Origin: JAPHTQ01 sp050295975
GTDB taxonomy: Bacteria > Pseudomonadota > Gammaproteobacteria > Thiohalomonadales > Thiohalomonadaceae
DNA: 64,000 bases
Direction: 5' to 3'
Assembly: GCA_050295975.1 (NCBI GenBank)
Contig: JBNKQR010000008.1
Span: forward strand, 7,173-71,172
Part shown: piece after piece, positions 55,497 through 63,627 of the stretch
Numbering within the stretch: position 1 is the first letter of the stretch
Layout of the letters: every line of letters begins with the position of its first letter
Notes under the pieces: generated by a model
What the model was told of the DNA's origin: nothing
Seen by the model: only the letters and a program-made list of their open reading frames with translations
Databases searched by the model: none
Position numbers and translations under genes: made by a program

Positions 55497-56155
55497 GTTC
55501 GATAAAGACCGTCCTGTTTGATCTGGACGGCACCCTGGCCGACACCGCTCCCGACCTCGCCTTCGCCCTCAACAGCGTGTTGCAGGAACAGGGTCGTGAG
55601 CCGATGGCCTATGAAGATATCCGCCCGGTGGTCTCTCACGGCGGTATCGCCCTGGTCAAACACGGCTTCGCCATCGACGAGACCCACCCCGACTTTCCTG
55701 CCCTGCGCCAGCGCCTGCTCGATATCTACCGCGCCAACATCGCCCGAGAGACCAATCTCTTTACCGGCATGACCAAACTGCTTGAACAGATCGAGCAGCG
55801 CGGTCTCAACTGGGGGGTAGTCACCAATAAACCGGGCTGGCTCACCGAGCCACTACTGGATGCCCTGGGAATAAGTTCCCGTGCAGCAACCATCGTCAGC
55901 GGTGACACCCTGCCCGAGCGCAAACCCCATCCGGCACCGATGCTACTGGCCTGCCAGCAGGCGGGCAGCGAGGCCGAGCAATGTCTCTATGTGGGCGACG
56001 CTGAGCGCGACATTGAGGCGGGCCGTAACGCAGGGATGCGCACGCTGGTCGCGCGATTTGGTTATATCGGCAGCAGCGACGACCCCACAAGCTGGCAGGC
56101 CGATGGCATGGTCGACAGCGCTTTGGAGATACTCGACTGGCTGGAGCGGTGGTAA
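55493..56155 (+). CDS. mupP: HAD phosphatase, MupP / phosphoglycolate phosphatase type
   Basis: A 220-residue haloacid dehalogenase phosphatase. Motif I VLFDLDGTLADTAPD contains the nucleophile Asp, motif II is VVTNKP, and motif III/IV is ERKPHP...YVGDAERDIEAGRNAGM. The start is a GTG overlapping the ubiG stop (GTGA). In Pseudomonas the gene at this position after ubiG is mupP, which dephosphorylates MurNAc 6-phosphate in peptidoglycan recycling. The sequence alone does not exclude Gph; the name rests on synteny. Confidence 0.9.
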   Translation: MSSIKTVLFDLDGTLADTAPDLAFALNSVLQEQGREPMAYEDIRPVVSHGGIALVKHGFAIDETHPDFPALRQRLLDIYRANIARETNLFTGMTKLLEQIEQRGLNWGVVTNKPGWLTEPLLDALGISSRAATIVSGDTLPERKPHPAPMLLACQQAGSEAEQCLYVGDAERDIEAGRNAGMRTLVARFGYIGSSDDPTSWQADGMVDSALEILDWLERW

Positions 56156-56168
56156 GCTCCGGGTAATC

Positions 56169-57464
56169 ATGGAAACGCAACAGCTCATAGAACTCCTGCC
56201 CTATCTCCTTGGCGGCCTGCTGCTTGTAGCGCTGGCGGTGCTGCTCACCTGGCTACCCCAACATAAAAAGACCCAGGCTCTGCGCGAAGAGAACATCCGC
56301 CTGCAATCGGAACTGGAGGCAGAACGGCGCAGCGCTACGGAGAAGCAACTCGCCTTTAACGAAGCGCGCAAACAGCTCGGCGATAGCTTCAACACCCTCG
56401 CCGCTGAGGCACTCAAACATAACAGCGGTGAGTTCCTGCGCCTGGCTCAGGAGAACTTCAAGCAACTCCACCTCAAGTCGCAACACGATCTCGAACAGAA
56501 AGAGAAGGCGGTAGAAAACCTGGTCAAACCGATCCGCGAGACCCTGGAGAAGACCGAGCGTCAGATCCGCGAAATGGAGAAGGAGCGGCAGCAGAGCTAC
56601 GGCTCGCTGAGTAAGCACCTAGAGTCGATGAGCGAGGCACAACGTCTGCTGCAGACCGAGACCCGCAATCTGGTACAGGCGCTACGCCGTCCTGAGGTGC
56701 GCGGCCAGTGGGGTGAGATGACCCTTAAGCGTCTGGCCGAACTGGCGGGAATGGTGGAGCACTGCGACTTCTTTGAGCAGGAGCAGGTACGTGGTACCGA
56801 TGGTCAGGCACTCCGTCCCGATATGATTGTGCGCATGCCCGACCAGCGTGAGATTGTGGTCGACGCGAAGACCCCGCTGGATGCCTACCTCAGTGCAATG
56901 GAAGCGAGCAACGATGAAGAGCGCCAGACCGCCCTCGCCCGTCATGCACGCAAGGTACGCGACCGGGTGCGCGAACTGGCAGCAAAGAGTTATTGGCAAC
57001 AGTTTAAAAACGCCCCCGATTTTGTGGTGCTGTTTATCCCCGGAGATCAATTCCTGAGCGCCGCACTGGATATCGATCACAAGTTGCTGGAAGACGCCAT
57101 GGCCGAGAAGGTGATCCTCGCCACCCCGACCAGTTTCATCGCCCTGCTACGTGCGGTCGCCTACGGCTGGCGGCAACAGGCACTGGCGGAAAATGCAGAG
57201 AAGATTCGGGAAGTGGGTGAAGAGTTGTATGGCCGTCTCGGCACCTTTGCCGAACATTTGACCCGTCTGGGTAAAAGTCTCGACAGCAGCGTCGGCCACT
57301 TCAACAGCGCGGTGGGTTCATTCGATTCACGTATCCTGCCTGGCGCACGCAAATTTACCGAGATGGGGATTCATAGCAAGAAGGAACTGGAAGAGGCGCA
57401 ACCGATCGAAAAATCGGTGCGCGCCATCCAGTCAGGTAGTGATGAGGAAACAACGAAGGATTAG
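56169..57464 (+). CDS. rmuC: DNA recombination protein RmuC homolog
   Basis: RmuC proteins have a nuclease-like fold and limit inversions at short inverted repeats. The 431 residues from the ATG at 56169 comprise an N-terminal membrane anchor (about 9-29), a long coiled coil (about 33-190) and the RmuC domain with RGQWGEMTLKRLAELAGM, VVDAKTPLDAYL and ATPTSFIALLRAVAYGWRQQ. A longer frame reaching back to 55881 overlaps mupP and is not real. It lies 13 bp after mupP. Confidence 0.95.
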   Translation: METQQLIELLPYLLGGLLLVALAVLLTWLPQHKKTQALREENIRLQSELEAERRSATEKQLAFNEARKQLGDSFNTLAAEALKHNSGEFLRLAQENFKQLHLKSQHDLEQKEKAVENLVKPIRETLEKTERQIREMEKERQQSYGSLSKHLESMSEAQRLLQTETRNLVQALRRPEVRGQWGEMTLKRLAELAGMVEHCDFFEQEQVRGTDGQALRPDMIVRMPDQREIVVDAKTPLDAYLSAMEASNDEERQTALARHARKVRDRVRELAAKSYWQQFKNAPDFVVLFIPGDQFLSAALDIDHKLLEDAMAEKVILATPTSFIALLRAVAYGWRQQALAENAEKIREVGEELYGRLGTFAEHLTRLGKSLDSSVGHFNSAVGSFDSRILPGARKFTEMGIHSKKELEEAQPIEKSVRAIQSGSDEETTKD

Positions 57465-57472
57465 AAGTGTGT

Positions 57473-57622
57473 TTCAAAATTAGGATTCGCGCCCGGAGAC
57501 AAGGTGCCCCGCAGGTAATGCCCTTGGGTGCGCAAAGCCTGCGAGGAGCAGAGTTTACCGGTAGTAAATGAGCACCGCAGCAGGCTTTGTAACACAGGCT
57601 CAGGGGGCGAAGACCATTTTGA
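57473..57622. repeat. Structured intergenic element, copy B
   Basis: The inner stem is a perfect 10-bp pair CAAAGCCTGC (57533-57542) / GCAGGCTTTG (57580-57589) around a 37-base loop containing AGTTTAC-CGGT-AGTAAATGAGCA. Outer arms TTCAAAAT and TTCGCGCCCGGAG (57473-57498) pair imperfectly with CTCAGGGGGCGAA and ATTTTGAG. The left arm carries about 35 extra bases. The core matches copy A at 35868-35984, although the stems differ. It occupies the whole gap between the convergent rmuC and the 66-residue gene. Confidence 0.8.
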
Positions 57623-57630
57623 GGCCGCTT

Positions 57631-57831
57631 CTACTTCTTCGTGTCGTCCAGAGCTTTCTTAGCCGCGCCCTTGGCCTCATCCAATAGATCCTTAGCTGCA
57701 CCGGTAGCACGATCACGGATATCTTGTTCTGCAAAGGGATTACTGAATAACGGTTTATTCTTGGCAATGTTGATACCCATCCACATGCCGACAACTATAA
57801 GAAGAGTAATCAGAAAGATCGTTTTTTTCAT
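57631..57831 (-). CDS. Small single-pass membrane protein of unknown function (66 aa)
   Basis: A 66-residue protein with one N-terminal transmembrane segment (KKTIFLITLLIVVGMWMGI) and a C-terminal amphipathic helix rich in Ala, Lys and Asp (AKDLLDEAKGAAKKALDDTKK), resembling late-embryogenesis or CsbD-like helices. The hydrophobic segment could be an uncleaved anchor. The start region is close to and divergent from hpnC. I recognise no family. Confidence 0.7.
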   Translation of the reverse strand: MKKTIFLITLLIVVGMWMGINIAKNKPLFSNPFAEQDIRDRATGAAKDLLDEAKGAAKKALDDTKK

Positions 57832-57854
57832 GGCAATAGGTCCGTTAATTCAAC

Positions 57855-58739
57855 GTGATAAAGTTGAACAAAACTAGCATACATCCAGCTACGCCGTATA
57901 CCCCTGAACAGGCCTATGCCTGGTGCCGTAATATGGCGCAAAGCCATTACGAAAACTTTCCGGTCGCCTCGCGGTTACTGCCAAGTGACATGCGTGATGG
58001 GGTAGCGGCAATCTACGCCTTCGCCCGCCGTGCTGACGACATCGCCGACGAAGGGGATAACGACCAACCAACACGCCTGGCACAACTCGACGACTACGCC
58101 GCACAATTAGATAGGCTGCCTGATGCCGATGACCCCGTATTCACCGCACTCGCAGATCTCATCCCGCACGATAAACTGCCCAAACAACTGTTTCACGACC
58201 TACTCTCCGCCTTTCGTCAGGATGTCACCACCACCCGCTACGAGAACATTTCCGCAGTACTCGACTACTGCCGCCGCTCGGCAAATCCTGTTGGAAGACT
58301 CATGCTCTATCTCAACGGCAGCGCCACCGATGAGAATTTGAGACTGTCGGATCTCATATGCAGCGCGCTACAACTGATTAACTTCATGCAGGATCTGGAA
58401 CAGGACTATCGGGAAAACAACCGTATCTATCTACCACAGGACGAGATGGTTCATTTCGGTGTTAGCGAAGAAGATATTGCAACGCAACGTAATACTGAGT
58501 CAGTAGTCGCTCTGGTTGATTTTCAGCTTGAGAGAATAAAGTCGATGATGCTCGAAGGCGCTGAACTCGGCAGCTATTTACATGGACGCTTCGGCCTGGA
58601 GATTCGAATAATTATTGAGGCGGGATTAACAGTGACAGACAAACTCGCCATACATGGCGGAGACGTCTTCACTCGTCCCCGCCTTGGCAAAATAGACTAT
58701 CTGAAAATTCTCTGGTTTGCGTTACTTAAACACCGATAA
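57855..58739 (+). CDS. hpnC: Squalene synthesis protein HpnC (hydroxysqualene synthase)
   Basis: HpnC converts presqualene diphosphate to hydroxysqualene in the bacterial HpnCDE route to hopanoids. The 294 residues show AYAWCRNMAQSHYENFPVASRLLP, the first Asp-rich motif RRADDIADEGD, and the second motif INFMQDLEQDYRENNRIYLP. The start is a GTG at 57855 without a clear ribosome binding site; the first internal ATG lies within the conserved region. hpnD and hpnE follow beyond cysC, which is on the other strand. Confidence 0.92.
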   Translation: MIKLNKTSIHPATPYTPEQAYAWCRNMAQSHYENFPVASRLLPSDMRDGVAAIYAFARRADDIADEGDNDQPTRLAQLDDYAAQLDRLPDADDPVFTALADLIPHDKLPKQLFHDLLSAFRQDVTTTRYENISAVLDYCRRSANPVGRLMLYLNGSATDENLRLSDLICSALQLINFMQDLEQDYRENNRIYLPQDEMVHFGVSEEDIATQRNTESVVALVDFQLERIKSMMLEGAELGSYLHGRFGLEIRIIIEAGLTVTDKLAIHGGDVFTRPRLGKIDYLKILWFALLKHR

Positions 58740-58745
58740 TCGTTG

Positions 58746-59363
58746 TTACCCACATGGCGGCAATACACGCCGCTTACGTAGATAATTAATTAACTGATCA
58801 ACACTCTCATCGATATCCTGGGTATCGGTATCGACCACTACCTCAGGCTCTTCAGGCTCCTCGTAGGGTGAAGAGATACCGGTAAACTCTTTGATCTCTC
58901 CAGCACGGGCTTTTTTATACAACCCTTTCACATCACGTGCCTCACAGGTCTCAAGGGAGCATTTGCAGTAGATTTCAACGAAATCAGCATCGCCAACCAG
59001 CTGCCGTACCTGACGACGATCGTTGCGAAGAGGAGAAATAAACGCGGTAAGGGAGATGACTCCCGCATCAAGAAAGAGCTTTACTACCTCACCGACTCGG
59101 CGGATGTTTTCAGTGCGATCCGCAATGGAAAAACCGAGATCACCACACAGGCCGTGACGCACATTATCCCCATCCAAAACCGAGGTACTAGCGCCCATCA
59201 TGTGCAGACGCTCTTCAAGCGCGTGGGCCACTGTGGATTTACCCGCACCAGATAACCCGGTAAACCACAACACAACAGCACGGTGACCGTGCAGGGTTTC
59301 GCGTCGTTCGCGGGTAACAGTGGCATGGTGCCATACCACGTCGCTACTTTTCATTTTTGTCAT
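58746..59363 (-). CDS. cysC: Adenylylsulfate (APS) kinase
   Basis: CysC phosphorylates APS to PAPS, the sulfate donor. The 205 residues have the P-loop FTGLSGAGKST (about 34-44), DGDNVRHGLCGDLGFS (about 59-74), and ISPLRNDRRQVRQLV. It is a stand-alone enzyme without a fused ATP sulfurylase. It is transcribed against and between hpnC and hpnD, 6 bp from the hpnC stop. Whether PAPS serves assimilation or sulfation cannot be told. Confidence 0.97.
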   Translation of the reverse strand: MTKMKSSDVVWHHATVTRERRETLHGHRAVVLWFTGLSGAGKSTVAHALEERLHMMGASTSVLDGDNVRHGLCGDLGFSIADRTENIRRVGEVVKLFLDAGVISLTAFISPLRNDRRQVRQLVGDADFVEIYCKCSLETCEARDVKGLYKKARAGEIKEFTGISSPYEEPEEPEVVVDTDTQDIDESVDQLINYLRKRRVLPPCG

Positions 59364-59453
59364 TGACGTGTTCTCTCCACTCTCAAAAATACAAACAGAC
59401 CAGCACAGTATGGTACCTTAGTGCCTGATAAATAACAGTAACCAGCGGATACC

Positions 59454-60341
59454 ATGAGCCCTGACGACTATTGCCAGGACAAAGCCCGGAGTAGCGGCTC
59501 CAGCTTTTACTACAGTTTTCTCTTCCTGCCGCAGCAACAGCGCCGTGCGATAACTGCGCTGTATGCCTTCTGCCGTGAAGTGGACGATATAGTAGATGAG
59601 TGCCGTGAACCGCAGATTGCACGCACCAAACTTGACTGGTGGCGCAGCGAAATTGCGCGTCTTTTCCATGACACACCGCAACATCCGGTCACTCGTGCGC
59701 TTAAACCGTTACTGCAACAGTTTAACCTGGCCGAAGAGTACTTCATCGAGATCATCGACGGCATGCAGATGGATCTTGAGCAGACCTCCTATGCAGACTT
59801 CTCCCAGCTCTCCCTCTACTGCTACCGGGTCGCCTCGGTGGTGGGGCTTCTGGCGGCAGAGATATTCGGTTATCAGGATAGACTGACCCAGAAATATGCC
59901 CTCGACCTCGGACTCGCCTTTCAACTCACCAACATCCTGCGTGATGTCCATGAAGACGCCCAACGAGGCCGCTTCTATATCCCTAACGACGAAATGGTCC
60001 AATTTGGTGTCACTCGCGATGATTTTATTGAAGGTAAAATGCACGACGGCATGCGACAACTGCTGACGATGCAGGCTGAACGGGCAGAAAGCTACTACGA
60101 GCGTGCCTTTGCCCGCCTACCGGAAGCTGATCGCTATGCCCAGCGCAGTGGCGTGATCATGTCTGCGATCTACCACCGGCTGCTTCAGCGCATCATTAAA
60201 CTGGACTACCCGGTGCTGCAACAGCGGGTCAAGCTCTCATCATGGCATAAGCTGTGGCTGGCCTGGCGCTGCTATCGCACAGAAAAGAAGCGGGCACGCC
60301 TCTTCCAACGTAAGCAGGCCTCTACCAGTAGCGCCTCATGA
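59454..60341 (+). CDS. hpnD: Presqualene diphosphate synthase HpnD
   Basis: HpnD condenses two farnesyl diphosphates to presqualene diphosphate. The 295 residues contain SFYYSFLFLPQQQRRAITALYAFCREVDDIVDE (first DDxxD) and LTNILRDVHEDAQRGRFYIPNDEM (second), and YCYRVASVVGLL. It overlaps hpnE by 4 nt (ATGA), so the two are translationally coupled. Confidence 0.95.
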   Translation: MSPDDYCQDKARSSGSSFYYSFLFLPQQQRRAITALYAFCREVDDIVDECREPQIARTKLDWWRSEIARLFHDTPQHPVTRALKPLLQQFNLAEEYFIEIIDGMQMDLEQTSYADFSQLSLYCYRVASVVGLLAAEIFGYQDRLTQKYALDLGLAFQLTNILRDVHEDAQRGRFYIPNDEMVQFGVTRDDFIEGKMHDGMRQLLTMQAERAESYYERAFARLPEADRYAQRSGVIMSAIYHRLLQRIIKLDYPVLQQRVKLSSWHKLWLAWRCYRTEKKRARLFQRKQASTSSAS

Positions 60342-61657
60342 ATGAGCAAAAACCGGTAGTCATCGTCGGCGGCGGGTGGGCTGGCATGGCCGCTGCACTG
60401 GAACTCTCACAACAGCATATCCCCGTAACCCTGTTCGAGTCGGCACCGAACTTCGGTGGTCGTGCCCGTACCGTGCAGATCGACGGAAACAACTTCGACA
60501 ACGGCCAGCATCTGCTGATTGGTGCCTACCACGAAACCCTGCGTCTGCTAACACTTATGGGCGTCACTGAAGAGAGTGTTCTTACACGTCTACCGCTACG
60601 ACTGGAAATCCAGAACCAGCTTCGTCTAAAGGGAGCCTCTCTCCCGGCACCACTACATCTTTTGTGGGGACTCCTCACAGCGAATGGTATATCCATTCTG
60701 GATCGTTATAGGGCCATCCGTATGAGCCTGTTACTGGCCCTGCGCGGCTATCGCCTGGCAGACGATGTTAGTCTTGCTGAACTACTCAACCAACAACACC
60801 AATCTCCCTGGCTTGTGCAAAACCTGTGGGAGCCGCTCTCTCTCGCCACTCTGAATACACCCTCACACAAGGCATCAGCCCAGCTCTTTCTGCGTGTACT
60901 ACGCGACAGCTTCAGCCAGCGTCGCAACGATTCAGACCTGCTGCTTTCAAAGGTACCGCTTGGCGAACTCCTGTGTGAAAACGTTGCTCGTTTTCTACAA
61001 TCCACAGGTGATAATCATCTCCATCAGAGTGAAAAGGTAAGTGGGCTTGGTGTCACCGCCGGAAAAATCAGCGGTGTTGTTGTTAACGATGAAACCCTTC
61101 CCTGCACTGAGGTGGTTCTCGCCACATCACCTACCGCCGCCGCACGGCTGTTACAGCCCATCGCACAGACCCATGCAGTGAGTGAACAGATAGCAGTCTT
61201 TCACTATCAACCCATCACCACCGTTTACCTGTACTATCCTGACCGCACCCTCCCGTTCCCGATGCTCGGCTTGACCGGCACTCTGAGCCAATGGCTATTT
61301 GATCGCGCCCACTGCGGCCAGTCCGGCTGGTTTGCCGTTGTGATCAGTGCCGAGGGGAAGCACGATGAGTGGGACAAGAAGCAGATCGCCACTCAGGTGC
61401 AGCAGGAGTTGGCGCAGCAACTCCCTGACTGGCCACAGCAGGCCGAGTATTGGCATGTTATTCGTGAAAAACGCGCTACCTTTGAATGCAGTGTGGGTAT
61501 TGAGGCACAACGTCCCGGCAACACAACACCACTGGAAGGCCTGTGGCTGGCAGGTGACTACACCAATACCGGCTACCCGGCAACGCTCGAAGGAGCAGTA
61601 CGCAGTGGGGTACAATGTGCGCGCCGAATCATTGCGCGGCGGCAACAGACCGACTGA
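60338..61657 (+). CDS. hpnE: Hydroxysqualene dehydroxylase HpnE
   Basis: An FAD-dependent amine-oxidase-fold enzyme that reduces hydroxysqualene to squalene. The 439 residues begin with the FAD motif VIVGGGWAGMAAALELSQ and contain FGGRARTV, DNGQHLLIGAY, and C-terminal LWLAGDYTNTGYPATLEGAVRSG. The squalene-hopene cyclase gene is not in the window. Confidence 0.94.
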   Translation: MNEQKPVVIVGGGWAGMAAALELSQQHIPVTLFESAPNFGGRARTVQIDGNNFDNGQHLLIGAYHETLRLLTLMGVTEESVLTRLPLRLEIQNQLRLKGASLPAPLHLLWGLLTANGISILDRYRAIRMSLLLALRGYRLADDVSLAELLNQQHQSPWLVQNLWEPLSLATLNTPSHKASAQLFLRVLRDSFSQRRNDSDLLLSKVPLGELLCENVARFLQSTGDNHLHQSEKVSGLGVTAGKISGVVVNDETLPCTEVVLATSPTAAARLLQPIAQTHAVSEQIAVFHYQPITTVYLYYPDRTLPFPMLGLTGTLSQWLFDRAHCGQSGWFAVVISAEGKHDEWDKKQIATQVQQELAQQLPDWPQQAEYWHVIREKRATFECSVGIEAQRPGNTTPLEGLWLAGDYTNTGYPATLEGAVRSGVQCARRIIARRQQTD

Positions 61658-61674
61658 AATTGAGAGAGAACGGA

Positions 61675-62427
61675 ATGTCCGAATCAAAGAAAGAGTACCA
61701 GGCACGCCCCGACCTGCTGAAAGATCGCATCATCCTTGTTACGGGTGCCGGTGACGGCATTGGCGCCGCTGCAGCCAAGACCTGCGCGGCCCATGGCGCC
61801 ACCGTGATCCTGCTAGGCCGCACCACACGCAAACTGGAAAAGGTCTACGACGAGATCGAGGCCGCCGGAGATCCCACCCCCGCCATCTACCCGATGAATC
61901 TGGAGGGTGCCTCCCCCAAGGATTATATGGACATGGCGGAGACCATCGAAAACGAATTCGGTCGTCTTGATGGCCTACTGCATAACGCCTCCCTGCTCGG
62001 CACCCTCACCCCGCTCAGCCAGTACAATTTGGAACAGTGGGGCAAAGTGATGCAGGTGAATCTCAACGCCCCCTACCTGATGACCGTCGCCTGTATGGAA
62101 CTGCTGAAAAAATCGGACGACGCTTCGGTACTCATCACCAGTTCCAGCGTCGGGCGCAAGGGCCGCGCCTACTGGGGCGCCTACGGCATCTCCAAGGCCG
62201 CCATCGAAAACATGATGCAGATCTGGGCCGACGAACTGGAGAACAATACCCACATCCGGGTTAACAGCATCAACCCCGGCGCCACCCGCACCGCCATGCG
62301 CGCCAAGGCCTATCCCGGTGAAGACCCATCCGTTAACCCCTACCCTTCAGAGATCATGAATGCCTATCTCTACCTACTCGGCCCGGACAGTAAAGGTGTG
62401 ACAGGGCAGCAGTTCGACGCGCAATAA
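61675..62427 (+). CDS. yciK: YciK-family short-chain dehydrogenase/reductase
   Basis: A classical SDR of 250 residues. NAD(P) motif VTGAGDGIGAAAAKT (about 22-36), LLHNAS, catalytic ITSSSVGRKGRAYWGAYGISKA with Ser, Tyr and Lys, and NPGATRTAMRA. It matches the E. coli YciK group, whose substrate is unknown. In Pseudomonas this gene follows mupP; here hpnCDE and cysC lie between. GAGAGAACGGA gives a reasonable ribosome binding site before the ATG at 61675. Confidence 0.92.
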   Translation: MSESKKEYQARPDLLKDRIILVTGAGDGIGAAAAKTCAAHGATVILLGRTTRKLEKVYDEIEAAGDPTPAIYPMNLEGASPKDYMDMAETIENEFGRLDGLLHNASLLGTLTPLSQYNLEQWGKVMQVNLNAPYLMTVACMELLKKSDDASVLITSSSVGRKGRAYWGAYGISKAAIENMMQIWADELENNTHIRVNSINPGATRTAMRAKAYPGEDPSVNPYPSEIMNAYLYLLGPDSKGVTGQQFDAQ

Positions 62428-62438
62428 TTTCTGACACC

Positions 62439-62460
62439 TGGCGGCAAACCCTTGCCGCCA
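62439..62460 (+). terminator. Possible terminator after yciK
   Basis: Perfect 9-bp arms TGGCGGCAA/TTGCCGCCA with an ACCC loop start 12 bp after the yciK stop. The following sequence has only a weak T-run (GTTT about ten bases later), so a strong intrinsic terminator is uncertain. Confidence 0.55.
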
Positions 62461-62485
62461 CGGCCTGTTTAAGTCGCCAAATTCT

Positions 62486-62501
62486 TGACAACAACTTGTC
62501 A
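62486..62501. promoter_or_regulatory. Perfect palindrome TGACAA-CAAC-TTGTCA
   Basis: A 6+4+6 inverted repeat centred about 87 bp upstream of the predicted sigma-54-type start at about 62580. It has the same arm sequence and spacing (TGACA-N6-TGTCA) as the candidate sqr activator site at 2455-2470. A TTGACA -35-like hexamer overlaps it. Confidence 0.45.
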
Positions 62502-62553
62502 CATACGTCAATAACAGACGTTATCTCATTGATATAGTTAAAGTTAACAGTGA

Positions 62554-62569
62554 TGGCACAGTTTTAGCA
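62554..62569 (+). promoter_or_regulatory. Sigma-54-like promoter of the GGDEF gene
   Basis: TGGCACAGTTTTAGCA keeps the full TGGCAC of the -24 box and the GC of the -12 box at the right distance, with TAGCA in place of TTGCA. The predicted start near 62580 gives a 23-nt leader to the ATG at 62603. Confidence 0.5.
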
Positions 62570-62602
62570 TTGCCTTGGGCAGGACAAACCCGAGGGACAG
62601 TC

Positions 62603-63523
62603 ATGGTTACACAAGCGAATACCATAGTCGGCATCAAAAGCCTCAAGGGCAACAGTGCCAGTAGTGGAACGATTCATAGCCTCGCGAGGATTGAATCCCC
62701 ACCCGATACTCTACCGGTCACCACGGCATTGCAGACCACACTTAATCTGCAGGAGATGCTGGCCCTGTTCCGCAAGGAATTAGGGGAACATGTCCATTTC
62801 GACGGGTTGAGCTATCGAATGAACACCCTTGGTGTATTAGTGCAACACGGCAGCACGGGACGCCATCGCGCCAGCTACGGCCTGACCCTGCATGGCGAGG
62901 AACTGGGTGAAATCAGCCTGAGCGGCAATAGACGCTTTTCAGAACAGGACCTGGCATTAACTGAATATCTGTTGTGCGCCCTGCTCTATCCACTGCGCAA
63001 CGCGCTGCGTTACCACGCAGCGGTGGAAAATGCCTACGTCGATCCACTTACCGGCATCCATAACCGGGCTGCACTGGAAGAAGCGCTACCGCGTGAAATC
63101 GAACTGGCACGACGCCACGGGCTGTCACTCACCATGGCTCTGGTCGATCTGGATCATTTCAAAAACATCAACGATCAACACGGTCATGCCATCGGCGATT
63201 GCGCCCTGCGCCATGCAGCATCACAGGCGAGCAGTGTACTGCGCGCCTCTGATCGTATCTTTCGCTACGGTGGCGAAGAGTTCGTTATTTTTCTAAATGC
63301 CGCAGATACCGAAGGGGCCATGTACGCCTGTGAACGCATTCGCGCTGCCATTAGCGATGAACCCTTCCTTTGCGATGGCAACACGCTCAGCGTCAGCGCC
63401 AGCATCGGTTTTGCTCGCATGACCATGGACGACACACGGCATACTCTGTTCGATAAAACTGACAAGGCACTTTATCGCGCGAAAAAGAAGGGACGTAATC
63501 GCGTCGTTGCCTGGCGTGACTAA
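62603..63523 (+). CDS. Diguanylate cyclase (GAF-like + GGDEF domain)
   Basis: A soluble 306-residue protein that should make c-di-GMP. The N-terminal 140 residues look GAF-like (VHFDGLSYRMNTLGVLV, HGEELGEISLSGNRRFSEQDLALTEYLL). The GGDEF domain (about 150-306) starts DPLTGIHNRAALEEAL and has the active-site variant YGGEEFVIFL (about 223). The RxxD inhibitory site is not obvious upstream of it. The ATG at 62603 has GAGGGA upstream; the earlier frame start at 62570 lies on the predicted promoter. It is a single gene behind the sigma-54-like promoter. Confidence 0.92.
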   Translation: MVTQANTIVGIKSLKGNSASSGTIHSLARIESPPDTLPVTTALQTTLNLQEMLALFRKELGEHVHFDGLSYRMNTLGVLVQHGSTGRHRASYGLTLHGEELGEISLSGNRRFSEQDLALTEYLLCALLYPLRNALRYHAAVENAYVDPLTGIHNRAALEEALPREIELARRHGLSLTMALVDLDHFKNINDQHGHAIGDCALRHAASQASSVLRASDRIFRYGGEEFVIFLNAADTEGAMYACERIRAAISDEPFLCDGNTLSVSASIGFARMTMDDTRHTLFDKTDKALYRAKKKGRNRVVAWRD

Positions 63524-63549
63524 GAGAAAAAAACAAAATGAAGTAATCA

Positions 63550-63573
63550 AAGCTGGGCAATCGCGCCCAGCTT
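63550..63573. terminator. Hairpin between the GGDEF gene and guaD
   Basis: AAGCTGGGC/GCCCAGCTT arms form a perfect 9-bp stem with a six-base loop, 26 bp after the GGDEF stop. It has no good T-run on either side, so it is a likely but not certain terminator. Confidence 0.5.
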
Positions 63574-63627
63574 GCAATAGATTGAGATTCTCAGAACAGA
63601 TTCATAATGTACAACTCAGAATCACTC

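Noticed and set aside
55881..56168. N-terminal extension of rmuC overlapping mupP
   Set aside because: It lies in a shifted frame over the mupP coding region and lacks the RmuC membrane anchor; the ATG at 56169 restores the usual start.
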